Part shown: positions 34,877-46,800 of the stretch, piece by piece
Layout: every line of letters begins with the position of its first letter
Numbering within the stretch: position 1 is the stretch's first letter
Assembly: GCA_036927565.1 (NCBI GenBank)
Contig: JAYESD010000008.1
Span: 17,440,100 to 17,504,099, forward strand
Direction: 5' to 3'
DNA length: 64,000 bases
Source: Tuctoria greenei
Taxonomy: Eukaryota > Streptophyta > Magnoliopsida > Poales > Poaceae
The notes under the pieces: generated by a model
Database searches by the model: none
What the model was told of the DNA's origin: nothing
Seen by the model: only the letters and a program-made list of their open reading frames with translations
Made by a program: the position numbers and the translations under genes

Positions 34877-37800
34877 ATGGCGAGTAATATGCAGCCTTCC
34901 GGGCTGCCTCAGGTAGCTTCTGCCCTGTGATATGAATTAAATTTGTTCTCTGTGGCGTACCATATTGCAACTGCCTTTATTTCAAGCAGCCCCCCAGGCC
35001 TCCCACGATGGGCTCCGGTGCTCCACCACAAAATCATGGACCACCGATCCCTATGCAGGTAAACTAGAACATCAGAATTTACCCCCCCTCTTATATTAGC
35101 GTTTGTCACATCCAGTATTTATATTAAGTGACAATTATATTTCATGCTTGAATTTTCAGTTTAGGCCAGGGGCTCCTCCACAACAGCCTCCTCAGTTCAT
35201 GCAACCAGCAGGACAGCAGTTTCGACCAATTGGTCAGCCTATGCCTGGCATGCCTGGGCAGATGCCACACTTTTCACAACCTGGGCAGCATTTGCCTCAC
35301 TCTGGTCAAGGTCCGCCCTCATCCCAAGCGGTTCCTATGACATACCAGCAAGCTAGACCGATGTCATCAGCACCATTGCAGCAGCAGCAGCAACAACAAC
35401 AAGCTGCATATCCTGGTGGCCATTTGCCCACCATGGGTGCACCTATGCCACCCCCATCCTACACGGTTAGTTCTACTGGTCATCTTTTGCAAGTAAACTG
35501 TTTTGGTATGCATCTGGTTATTAGTCTAAAGAATCAGTCCCCTTGTCACAAGTTAATAACCCTTATATACGTGTACATTTCAGTATCAACCAACATCAGT
35601 TCCTCCTCCTGTAATGCAACCTTGGGGTGCAGCTCCAGTCCAGAGTGGGACTCATGTGACAGCTCTAGTGCAGCCTGGGCATCTGCCAGTGTCAGCTCCA
35701 CCAACTATGCCTTCGGTAAGTATTGGTACCTCTGACCCGTCACTTGATTGTCTGTTACAACTCTTTTTGTGACCTGTGCTGGGTCATTTTCATTTATATC
35801 TTATATGTTAACTGTCATATACTTTACATTACAATAACCAAGTTCGATAATGGCAAGGTCAACTCGTCTGAGTCTAGCTCTTCGGACTGGCAAGAGCACA
35901 CAGCGATTGATGGAAAAAAGTTAGTCAGCTTCCAGCTTCCTATTACATTGTGTTATCAACTTCATATTTCTATAGCAATTTAACTATTTCATGTTTGGGT
36001 TCCCTTAATTTGTCTTGCTTTCTTTCCCCCTTGTTATCAAGGTACTACTATAATAAGAAGACCAGGCAATCAAGTTGGGAGAAACCTACTGAGCTGATGT
36101 CACCTTTGGAGGTTAGCTGCACATTTTGCTTATATCCTTATATGTATCATTTATGCTCTTTGTTTCTAGTTCCCTTAGCTGGAGTTTCAACTTGATATTC
36201 TTGTGCATTGATGGTCGTTCTCGTGAATTTTTGTGACAGTAGATGCAACTTAACCATACACTTATAATCTGTTTAGCTCATTCAATACAAATTTAGTGTT
36301 TCATGCCTGCATTTTTTCCACTACTAAAGTTTAGGATCCAAAAAATTGTCAAGGCCAATAGAATAATTCTGATGTGCCTATCCTTTCTTTTGTTAACAGC
36401 ATTGTCACCCTATTCTTTGATACAGAATGCGAGACATGTTTTTTGCCAGTTTGCCAAATTGAATCCTTTTATCTCTCATTTTTTTAAATCTCAGTTTGCG
36501 GTATTAAATGCACTGCTATTGTCTTTGGTATTTTGACAGAGGGCAGACGCCTCGACTGAATGGAAGGAATTTACTACACCGGAAGGTCGAAAGTAAGTTG
36601 GACCGGAGATGATGACCACAAACCATTAGGATTTTATTATCTGTCAGTGATTCATATTTTTCAGTATATTTTTCTGACTGTTCTATCATTCCAGATACTA
36701 TTACAACAAAGTGACAAAGCAGTCGAAATGGAGTATTCCTGATGAGTTGAAGGTTTTCTTCTTTCCCTTTTCATAAGACGTTGATATTTGTCTTGCTGAC
36801 ACTTAAAATATTGCTACAATTACTTTGTTCTTTTAGATTGCACGTGAATTGGCAGAAAAGGCATCAACCCAACCTGACCGGGAAACGGGAACGACTGCTG
36901 GGGTCCTTGTTGGACCTGCTTCTGTGGATCCTTTTGTAACTGTTAATCAGTCTTCAGCAGTTGGTACAATTTCCTCCAGCTTGCTCGATGCATCAACAAA
37001 GCATGTTCCTCTTGGTGTTGGCCCATCACATAATGTGGACAACACTTCTGGTTCTAATGTTAGCATGCAAAATGGTGCTCCAAGTTCTGCTGTTATTCCA
37101 GTTACATCGAGCACTGAAGTTCCATTAGCTGCAATGGATGCAGGGAACAGCAGGTTTTTACAGATCTTTACTATTTCTCCTTCAATTATTTATATAATCT
37201 GAGACTGTTGAGATGCCATCTAACATGCTTTGTTTGTTGAAATGTGCAGAAACGGTAATGGCAATTCATCTGTAACAACTGCTGCTGACAAAGAAGACAG
37301 TACATCTGCTGAAGATTTGGAGGTATGCTTGATTTCTATAGGCTACTAGTAATTGCTTTGTAATTGATTATGCTTTGTGATACTATTCTGTAGGAGGCCA
37401 AAAAGACCATGCCTGTTGCAGGGAAGATCAATGTCACAACACTGGAGGAGAAAGCTAGTGAAGAAGAACCTGTAGTATATGGAAATAAGTTGGTGAGAAT
37501 GACTTAATAAAGAAGTAAACTAAAAATGTGATGCTAATTCTTGGAGGCCCAGTCTCATTATATATATGTTCTTGATATATAGGATGCAAAAAATGCATTC
37601 AAGTCTCTACTTGAGTCAGTAAATGTGGAGTCTGATTGGACGTGGGATCAGGTATGCAACTCTAGTTAAATTAATGATAACTAATAAATTGCATATCACT
37701 GACATGATATTTTCAGGCTATGAGAGTCATCATAAATGACAAAAGATATGGTGCTTTGAAAACTCTTGGAGAGAGAAAGCAAGCTTTCAATGAGGTTAGT

Positions 37801-40800
37801 CTTTGTTTCTTATGAAATATGCTAGTTCTTTCTTAGATTCACTCCTACAGGTCTTTGTTGTAAATAGTTCGCCAATGCTTAGGTCTGATGATTTTATTTC
37901 TGCAGTACATGAACCAGCGAAAAAAGATTGAAGCTGAAGAAAAACGTTTTAAACAGAGGAAAGCACGTGATGATTTCCTCACAATGCTGGAAGTAAGTTA
38001 GCTCTAGCAAATATGCCCTGTTCTTTTTTGTTTCTTGCACCATATTGAATGTTTCATTGTATTCAGGAATGCAAGGAGCTTATATCAACTACAAGATGGA
38101 GGTATTCCCTCCAATGCCTGGCTATTATTTGGATACAATAAACGGACAATCGTTCTACACTTCTCTTTTCTTTGTAAGAGGCTAATTTTCTTTTGTTGAT
38201 CACTGTTCAGCAAAGCAATACTCATGTTTGAAGAGGATGAAAGATTCAAAGCTGTTGAGCGCCCAAGGGAGCGTGAAGATCTATTTGAGAACTATATTGT
38301 GGAACTACATAAAAAGGTTCTCTAACGTGAAACAGTGCCTTGTTACTCTTGCAGTTGCGGTAGTTTTTATATTGGACTAGAAAGATTGAAGCCTGCATTT
38401 TTTGTTTGTCCTCATCTATGGTAGTACTAGGCTAAACAAAAGAAGCTTGCCGACAATTTTTTGAAGGCTTTATGCTCCAGACACTTAGTGATGCAATATG
38501 TTGAATACTCCATCCATTGATTAATGTTCATTAGAAATAGGTAATTTTATTGTAAGCTCTCTAGGATGGGGTTAGTCTTATTATGAGCTTAGCTGTTGGT
38601 TGTAGCATACTTCATGCTGTATTTACCGTGACATTACGCTGAAGTTGTATCACATGACTAAGGAGTTGCTGCTCACATTCATGGAACCTTCCAGGAAGGG
38701 AGAATTTAGCACAACTGTTGCATATTGTTGATTGTGCTTTAAATATCATTTATGAAATGATTGTACTGATACTGAGAATGATCTACATTTTTTGTTGTAG
38801 GAAAAAGCCAAGGCTGCTGAAGAACACAAAAAACATGTAGCAGAATACCGTGCGTTCCTAGAATCATGTGACTTCATTAAGGTTTATTTCTTTGTTCTCA
38901 TCCAGTTAATTACAGAGAAAGCTTAACAACTTGTAATCTGAAGCAAGTTGGGTAGGTAATAATAGACAATGCTCTACAATTGAAAAATCTTTTTAATTGC
39001 TTCAGGTAACTACCCAATGGAGAAAAGTTCAAGAACGGCTGGAAGATGAGGAGTGTTGCTCCCGACTTGAAAAGATCGACCGCTTGGATATTTTTCAAGT
39101 TAGTATTTTATCTATGTCAACTGTCATAATCTTGCTTCAAGTAAATATTCATTTTTATTTATTGCAGGAGTACATACGTCATCTGGAGAAAGAAGAGGAA
39201 GAACAGAAGCGGATACAAAAGGTCCCTACTTTCTCTTACCTCTGTAATGTTCTGTTTCTGAAGATGAAAATTAAGCTAGCGTACACATGTAGGAGCAAGC
39301 AAGGAGACAAGAGAGGAAAAATCGTGATGAATTTCGTAAAATGTTGGAAGAAAATGTAGCTGATGGCACAATTACTGCAAGAACTCGATGGCGTGATTAC
39401 TGTGCACAGGTTCATGGAATATTCATCGTCACACATAAGTAAAGTGGCATTCATTTTTTTTCTTACTCTTTACATTTTACAAATTTGCAGATAAAGGATT
39501 CACATGCTTACTTAGCAGTAGCCTCAAACACGTCTGGTTCCACTCCAAAAGAGCTCTTTGAGGATGTGATGGAAGACCTTGAGAAACAGGTTATTTCTGA
39601 AAATTCTGATTATATATTGGAAAATGTTATCCTATGTACACGTGGTAGTTGTTATAGTGACCTTTTTTTTTGCACATGTACGAGTTGCTCTGATTCTTCA
39701 TCATTTTTTGAAATTTCATTGAAAGGTGTGCAAAGTTATTATTAAGTTAATCATAGGAACTCTATATCACCATTGTTTTGGGTTCATTCTTTTGGATTAA
39801 TAAAGGATATGCTAAGACTGGGAATGCAGAAAGCTTTAGTATTTTTTATTGTAAAACAAATTTTTTGTAGGTCAGTCTTTCTATTTAACCTTCATTAATC
39901 ATTATCCATCCAATAAGCACTAAGTACAGTTGGTATTTGAGGAATATTTTTTTTTGATTCATCATGACTGATCAGTTTGTGTGAGATTTTGCAGATTTTC
40001 CTTGTTTCTTGGATCAATAATCCTTCTATATTTGTTTCCACTTTCCACATTCTCTCTAATCACATTGTTATAGCCACGGAATTTGTTTATCTATTAAATT
40101 GTTCTGCATCAACTTTTAGGGTGCCTGATGTTGTCATAAATTGCATTAGAGTGCCGAGAAGAGTTTCTTTTGTACGCTGTGCTCACTCATAGATGGTTCC
40201 CCATTCCCCTGCATAACATATTGTGTTTCAGTGTTCCAATTTCAGTTGAATATTAATGGAAAAAATCATATTTTTACTATGCATGCACTTATGATTTCTG
40301 CCACATTTTTATATTTCAGTATCAAGACGACAAGTCTCAAATTAAAGAAGCAGTGAAATCTGGAAAGGTATTGTCATTTACAAACATGGCCCACATTTTT
40401 CTCTTGTGGAATATAGTTTGTTTAGTTTTACCATTTAATCTGTGTGTGGCCTGAAGTTCATCGTATTTATACTCTATACCTTTCTAATTTTTTTCTAGAT
40501 TCCTATGACGATCTCATGGACACTAGAGCAATTCCAAACTGCTGTTCTCAATGATGATGCTTTTAAAGGAATACCTGCCATCAACATCAAGGTGTTCTTT
40601 CAATTTCTTTCGATCAGACAAGATTGATACCTGACATATTTTTGTAGTATGTTGCACTTTTGTCAGATACAATTGTTTTAATTTGCTGAATTGGTTGCAG
40701 ATTATTTATGATGATCAAATTGAAAGACTTAGGGAGAAGGAGCAAAAGGAGGCTAAGAAGCGCCAGCGATTGGGTGAAAATTTTTCCGATCTGCTGTATT

Positions 40801-43800
40801 CAATCAAGGTATTGCAGCTTATTGTGAGCTTATTACTTTACATTACACGGCCTTACCTACATTGCATGCTCCTGCTATGCTTGAAAGGAAATGTTGTTAC
40901 TGTTAAGACTTAAGATTTTAGAGAGTGAGAAAACACGACGGCCCATCATGTCTGAGGTCTAGCATCCTAAGAATCTTTTGCATTGCTAACCTTCTATTTG
41001 TGGAATCCAAAAACCAATTGCAGAAATTTTCAGTGTAGACCAAAATTTTATCCCTGTTTTAATACTAAATATCTTATGGACGACCTCTCTCAACATTTGT
41101 CACTTGACTGATTTTCTTATTTGATAATTGAGTTTGCATCAGCTACCTTACTACATTGGTTCTTGCGATGTTTGACAAGTCACTAATATCAGCCCTTGTC
41201 AGAAAACCTTTGGTTATGGATTTTATCCTGAACTGACTGGACTTGCCTATATTTTTTGTATCTGAAAGTTCCTTTGCTCTGAATACGTTACTGCGAAAAA
41301 ATCATGTCGAGCAATACTTAAAAACATACTTCCTCTATTTTTATTTTGATGTTGTTAGGACAAAAAACTAGCTCAAATGTGTACTAGCTTTTATGTCCTA
41401 ACGTCAAAATAAAAGCAGAGGGGCTATTAAGCAATACTTAGTGAGATGGTATTAGAAAAATTGCTGGGTTCCAGTGCAAGCTGAATCTTTTCTGATTTAC
41501 CAATATATGCTCTTTCTTTTTGCAATAACATGCATATTTTGTCCTTCTCAGCTCCTATGACGATGAGGTTGTTCAAGCAGTATTGTTCTAATATTTCATC
41601 CTTCTGATATTATGTATTTGTGTTTCTAAATATTATAGGAAATATCAGCTTCTTCAACGTGGGACGATTCTAAACAACTATTTGATGACAGCCAAGAGTT
41701 CAGGTACTTGCAATCCTACTTAAGCATATAACAGTACTTTAAACTACTACCTCGATTCTCTCAACAGTTTGATGTCGTACAACCTGGTTATACTCAATTT
41801 GTTGATGTATTGTCAGTGAGGTCAAACATTTTTTTAACTAGGTCTGGCTATTCACTAGGTATGGAAGAGCTTAATACTAGCGGCACAAGCCGATTGTTTC
41901 TGGTAACTGTACAGAAATATTTGATTTGGCTTGAAAAATACAATTTAGTTTAATACTAGCGTCTAGCGGCATGAAATTAGCAATTCCTGTGCCAGAATCT
42001 TAGTTTCCTCGTATTTTGTTACTCTTATCTTTTTTTCCTATTTTTTTAAGAACAAATAAAATTATTGGGCTTCAACGTGCTTGGGACAGAGGCTTGGTTG
42101 TTGTTGTGGAGAGAAAAATGTTGTGGTAAACCTGCATACTGGTGGATTGTTTCTTATTAATTGTCATAATATTTTAAAATTTTTAAATATGAGATTATCT
42201 GATGTACCTTTGCAAGAATCCTGCTGTTACTAGATGAGTTTGGGTCCTTATATAAGTGGCATCAAGTGTCTGATGCAATACTTGATTCATTTAATCAAAG
42301 CCAAACTGCCAAACAATGATAATGCTTTACTGCCAACAACTATCTCATGCAAAACATTGTTTTGGGCCTCAGAGTTGAACATCAGCAATGCACATACATC
42401 TCATTTATTTTCTTGGATATCTGTGTATGACCAGGCTTGAATGTTGACCTGTTATCTGGTTTTTTTCTATTTGTTAGTTTTGAGATAGGGATTAATTCTT
42501 CTATTTGATTTGTTGCATTAGGGCCTTGGACAGCGAGACTTATGCTAAAGAGCTTTTTGAAGAGTGTGTTGTCCACCTGAAAGAGAGGTTAAAAGAAAAG
42601 GAACGTCTGAGGGAGGAAGAAAGGGTAATGCCATAATTTATGACTTCCATTATGATCATGTAGACAAATGATGTATTTTATTGAATTTGTATTATTGGAA
42701 TAATGAATGGAATTAATTATTTTGTGAGATCATGTCTAACGAAGAATGGATCAATCTTACACATTTACACTTGAATATAATTTGATTGAAGATGGTGCAA
42801 AACTGTACTTATAAATTTATTAACGTGTTTACAAAAGAAGAATCTGAATGACAATTTTGTTGTCCATACCTTGTAGGCTTGTACTACCAGCAGCATTTGA
42901 ATCTTCTTGCTCAGTTGTTACTTAGTTGCACGATATTTCCGGCTGTTATCATTCATATCTCTCTCATGATTTTTTACTCTTGTTAGGCAAAAAAAGAGAA
43001 GGAGCGGGAAGAAAAGGAGAGGAAGAAAGAAAAAGAGAAAGAAAGGAAGGAGAAAGACCGCAAAGAAAAAGAAAGAGACCGGGAGAAGGAAAGAGAAAAG
43101 GAGAAAGGAAAGGATCGATCAAGGAAAGATGAAATGGAGATTGAAGGTGCTGATGTGGACACCCATAGTTCAAAAGATAAGAGAAGAGATAAAGAGAAAG
43201 ATAAAGAAAAGAAGCATAAGAGACGCCACCATGACGCAGATGATGTTAGCTCTGAAAGGGATGATAGGGACGACTCAAAGAAGTCTCGGAGGCATAGCAG
43301 TGATCGCAAGAAATCTAGGAAGGTATAAAATTTGTTATTATGCGCAAATCAAGCTAAACATTTGGGATGTGGTCTGTTTTGGTGTTTATATCGTTTGAGC
43401 AACTCTCGGTGCTAAGATTATACAACATCACCAGTAGTGTATCTGTGACCTGCTGTGTTAGTGACAATTTGTCAGCAGAGAACAGACCTCACCGCAATCA
43501 TTTCCAAGACCCTACCTTTCTGGTCTTCACCCAATTTTAATTCTTTTCTGTTTTTTGTTCATGTTATTGGATGTTAACATGCTTTCTGTTTTCTTGTGAT
43601 GTATTGTGTAACTACTGGAACTTTTGGTGATGCACTTGTTGGTAATTTCGTTTTTAGTTTACTTTATATTACTATATTGTATTTCTAAAAGAGAAATCAC
43701 TGTTGGAGGATGGAGGGCTGTAAGAGAATAGAGAAGGGCAATACTAGAATTTGCCATCTCATCTATGAAATGTTTTTATGGTAGTGGTTATAACATTTTT

Positions 43801-46800
43801 TGTCCAAAAGCATCTATTGAACCTACTAGGCTACAAAGTGCAGCTGATTAGGACATTCTGGTATTATTGACCAGATAGGCTACAACATGCAGCTGATGAG
43901 GACATTTTGTCTCTGTTAGTTCATTAATTGGGCTGTTGAAAGAATAACTACTGCTGCTTCTTGAATCTTGAGAACATTATCCAGAGGATATTTTCAAGAA
44001 CTGTTCAAATGGAAAATTGGCTTTAGGACAATCTGCAATTATAGCTTTCAATAATTGTTGCCGGGTAACACTATTGTCACTTACTCTTTGTTCCAAATGA
44101 ATTATTGTGTTGTTTTCTTCATGTAATGCTGCAGATTTTTTGCTTAAACTTTTAGATTCTCTTTTCTTTGAACTCACAGTTTTAGTTAAAGTGCATCCAT
44201 CATATAGGTAAAAAATAACATGGCAAGGAAGCGTGTCAATTAGTAATCAACCTAATTGATGGAAGTACCTAATGGTGGATGATCCTGGGCTTAGTAGTGA
44301 CTTGGGCCAGACACATGGGCTGTGGGCGTGTTTGGGCTCTAGACAGTAGTTCACAGTGGCGCGCCTGAGGTAGTCTTGGTTGAGTTGGCTTGTGACTCTA
44401 GGAGATGGAGTTAGAGCCCTAGAGATAGTCCTAAGAATAGAAGTATTGCTGTAGAAATGGATTAGGATTAGAGTCTTAATAGGAGTCATGTTGGGTGTAG
44501 CCCGACTATATAATATTGGTAGTCCCTCTGGAATAAACAAGCTTCTCCATTATTCCTGATTTTGTTGCTCGCGTATGCCCGGAATTCCAATGATGTGGTA
44601 CCAAGCAAGTGATGCTCGGATTGATTCGAACCTGACCCAGAGGTACAATACTCTGACCTGGTTAAGCTTCAAGCTAGCAGGCTAGCATGGGGGAGAAGAC
44701 ACCATCCAAGGTTGTAAAATCACGCCTGGACGCCTAGGCGAGTAGCGAGATTCTCAGCATGTGAAGGGGAAGAGGTGAGTCGAAGGTTGGAGGAGAGCCG
44801 CCCGCGGCCTAGCCAGGCGTTGCCTTCTGCGGAAGCGGCGACGGGTGGCGTTGGCTGCAGCAACGTCGATGGCGGGTGACGGGTGCGGCGACAACTGAGG
44901 GGAGGCGGGTATACGGGAGGGAGGCGGGGAGGCTTGGGCCTGTGGCTGTGGGTCGACCGCTCATCCGTCGGATCTGATACTTTCAGATCTGACGACCCTC
45001 CTCTAAGATAAGACCGTATAAAATGAAGTTACCCTCCACTGTTCACTTTGTTCTAAACACATGATCGCTGTCCTGATCTGGGAGATCAAAACAAGCACCT
45101 AGAACAGTTGATCAGAGGTCGGAATTCCAGCAGACCCCTCCTAGCGGCACCGTTGGCGATACCAGCAGCAAGATCAGTACGACCACCCGTTCGTCAGTTT
45201 GTGAGGTGAACATGGGAACCGAGTTCCCCATACTCACCAAGACCAACTACGCGGAATCGATGGTCATGTTGGAGATCAAGCTGAATGCCCGAATGTTGTA
45301 AGAGGCAGTGAGCTGCGAAGGTGTGTCGACGCAGCAGGAGGGCCTGATGGCGTTGGACATCCTCGTCAGCGCTGTCCCGTTGGAGATGATCACGACTACT
45401 GGAAAGGAGACAACGAAAGAGGCGTGGGACACTATTGCCATCATGCGGGTCAGGGCCGACCGCGTGAAGAAGACTACGACATGTCAACTTAAACGGGAGT
45501 CTGCCAATGCAGCGTCAAGGATGACGAGAGTGTGGAATACTTCTCCTTTCGTCTGAGTAGCATCATGGCCCGTCTCGAGACACTCAATGAGGTCGTGGCG
45601 GTGAAGCTCCTTCAAAGTGTTCCAGAATGCTTCGAGCAGATAGTGGTGGTGATCTCCACCTTTCTTGATGTGTCGACCCTCACATTGTTGGATGTGACAG
45701 GACAGCTGACGGTTGTCAAAAACGCCTGACAAGATGCGGCAGGCAGAAGAAGGGAGGGGACGACGGCTAGCTGTACCTCAAGAGGAGTGGAGGTATTTTA
45801 GCTTGGAAAGAATCCCGTTTCGTGGCAGTCCAACAAACAGAAGGTGGTGATCTTGTCCTCGTGTGAAGTAGAATATATTGCAACAGGTTAAGGGACATGT
45901 CAAGGTGTATGGATGGCATAACTGATGGAAGACTTGACAGAAAAGGTGAAGGCTCTAGCGCTGCGGGTTGACAACAAGTTTGCCATGGACTTAAGCAAGA
46001 AATCGGTACACCATGATAGGAGGAAGCACATTGACACCAAGTACCGCTACATACGGGAGTGTGTGGACAACTTTACTATTGTGCTTGAGCAGATCTGTAC
46101 ACAGGACCAAATGACGTACATCTTGATCAAGACACTGGGAAGATAGAAGTTCGTCGAGATGAGGATCAAAATCGTGCACGTACCCAAGACTTAGGGTTAG
46201 GAGGAGAATGTCAGGTGACCCTGACTTGGGCACCCCTGCGGCATCACCTTGGTGAGTCTGAGGAAGACTCAAGGGCCCAGGTGCATGTGCAGCGGGGCCC
46301 CCCTGCAGAGTCCTGTTCGGACTCTGCGGGGACATGCGTCCAACATCCAAGAGATAAAAGTCTAGGATTTATTTCCCTTAGAGATAATAAAGTTTTCCTT
46401 AGAGATAAAGTGTCTCTTTTGTCCTATCTGGGACACATGTAACCCATGCTATAAATAAAGCCTGCCGCCCCATGTCACCAACACCGCATATCAGATTGAG
46501 TAAACAAGTCTTTCCACCAAAAAAGTTGCCCTCACGGCAGAGTCGCATCTAGGCGAGTTCTCCCAATCTTGCCTAGATCAAATCCCCTCTAGACCTCAAG
46601 AATGCGGCGAGTTCATCCTCAGTCAAAGGTGCCAACTCTCTCTTCTCTCTGATCATCTCACAAAACCCTCTGTCTTGTTCCGAGCAACCAAAACAGGGAT
46701 AATATCGTCTTCTCTCCATCTAATGCCATAAACTCCTATGTTCACCCTGTTCTAACCACATGCTCGCTGTATTGATCTCCCAGATTAGAATAAGCGCCTA

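Noticed and set aside
42964..43309. Long Ser/Phe/Leu-rich open frames opposite the PRP40 charged-tail exon
   Set aside because: Antisense reflection of a Lys/Glu-rich coding exon.
45925..46146. Small host gene in the PRP40 intron
   Set aside because: The residues match the tail of copia RNase H (KHIDTKYRYIREC), so it is element F.
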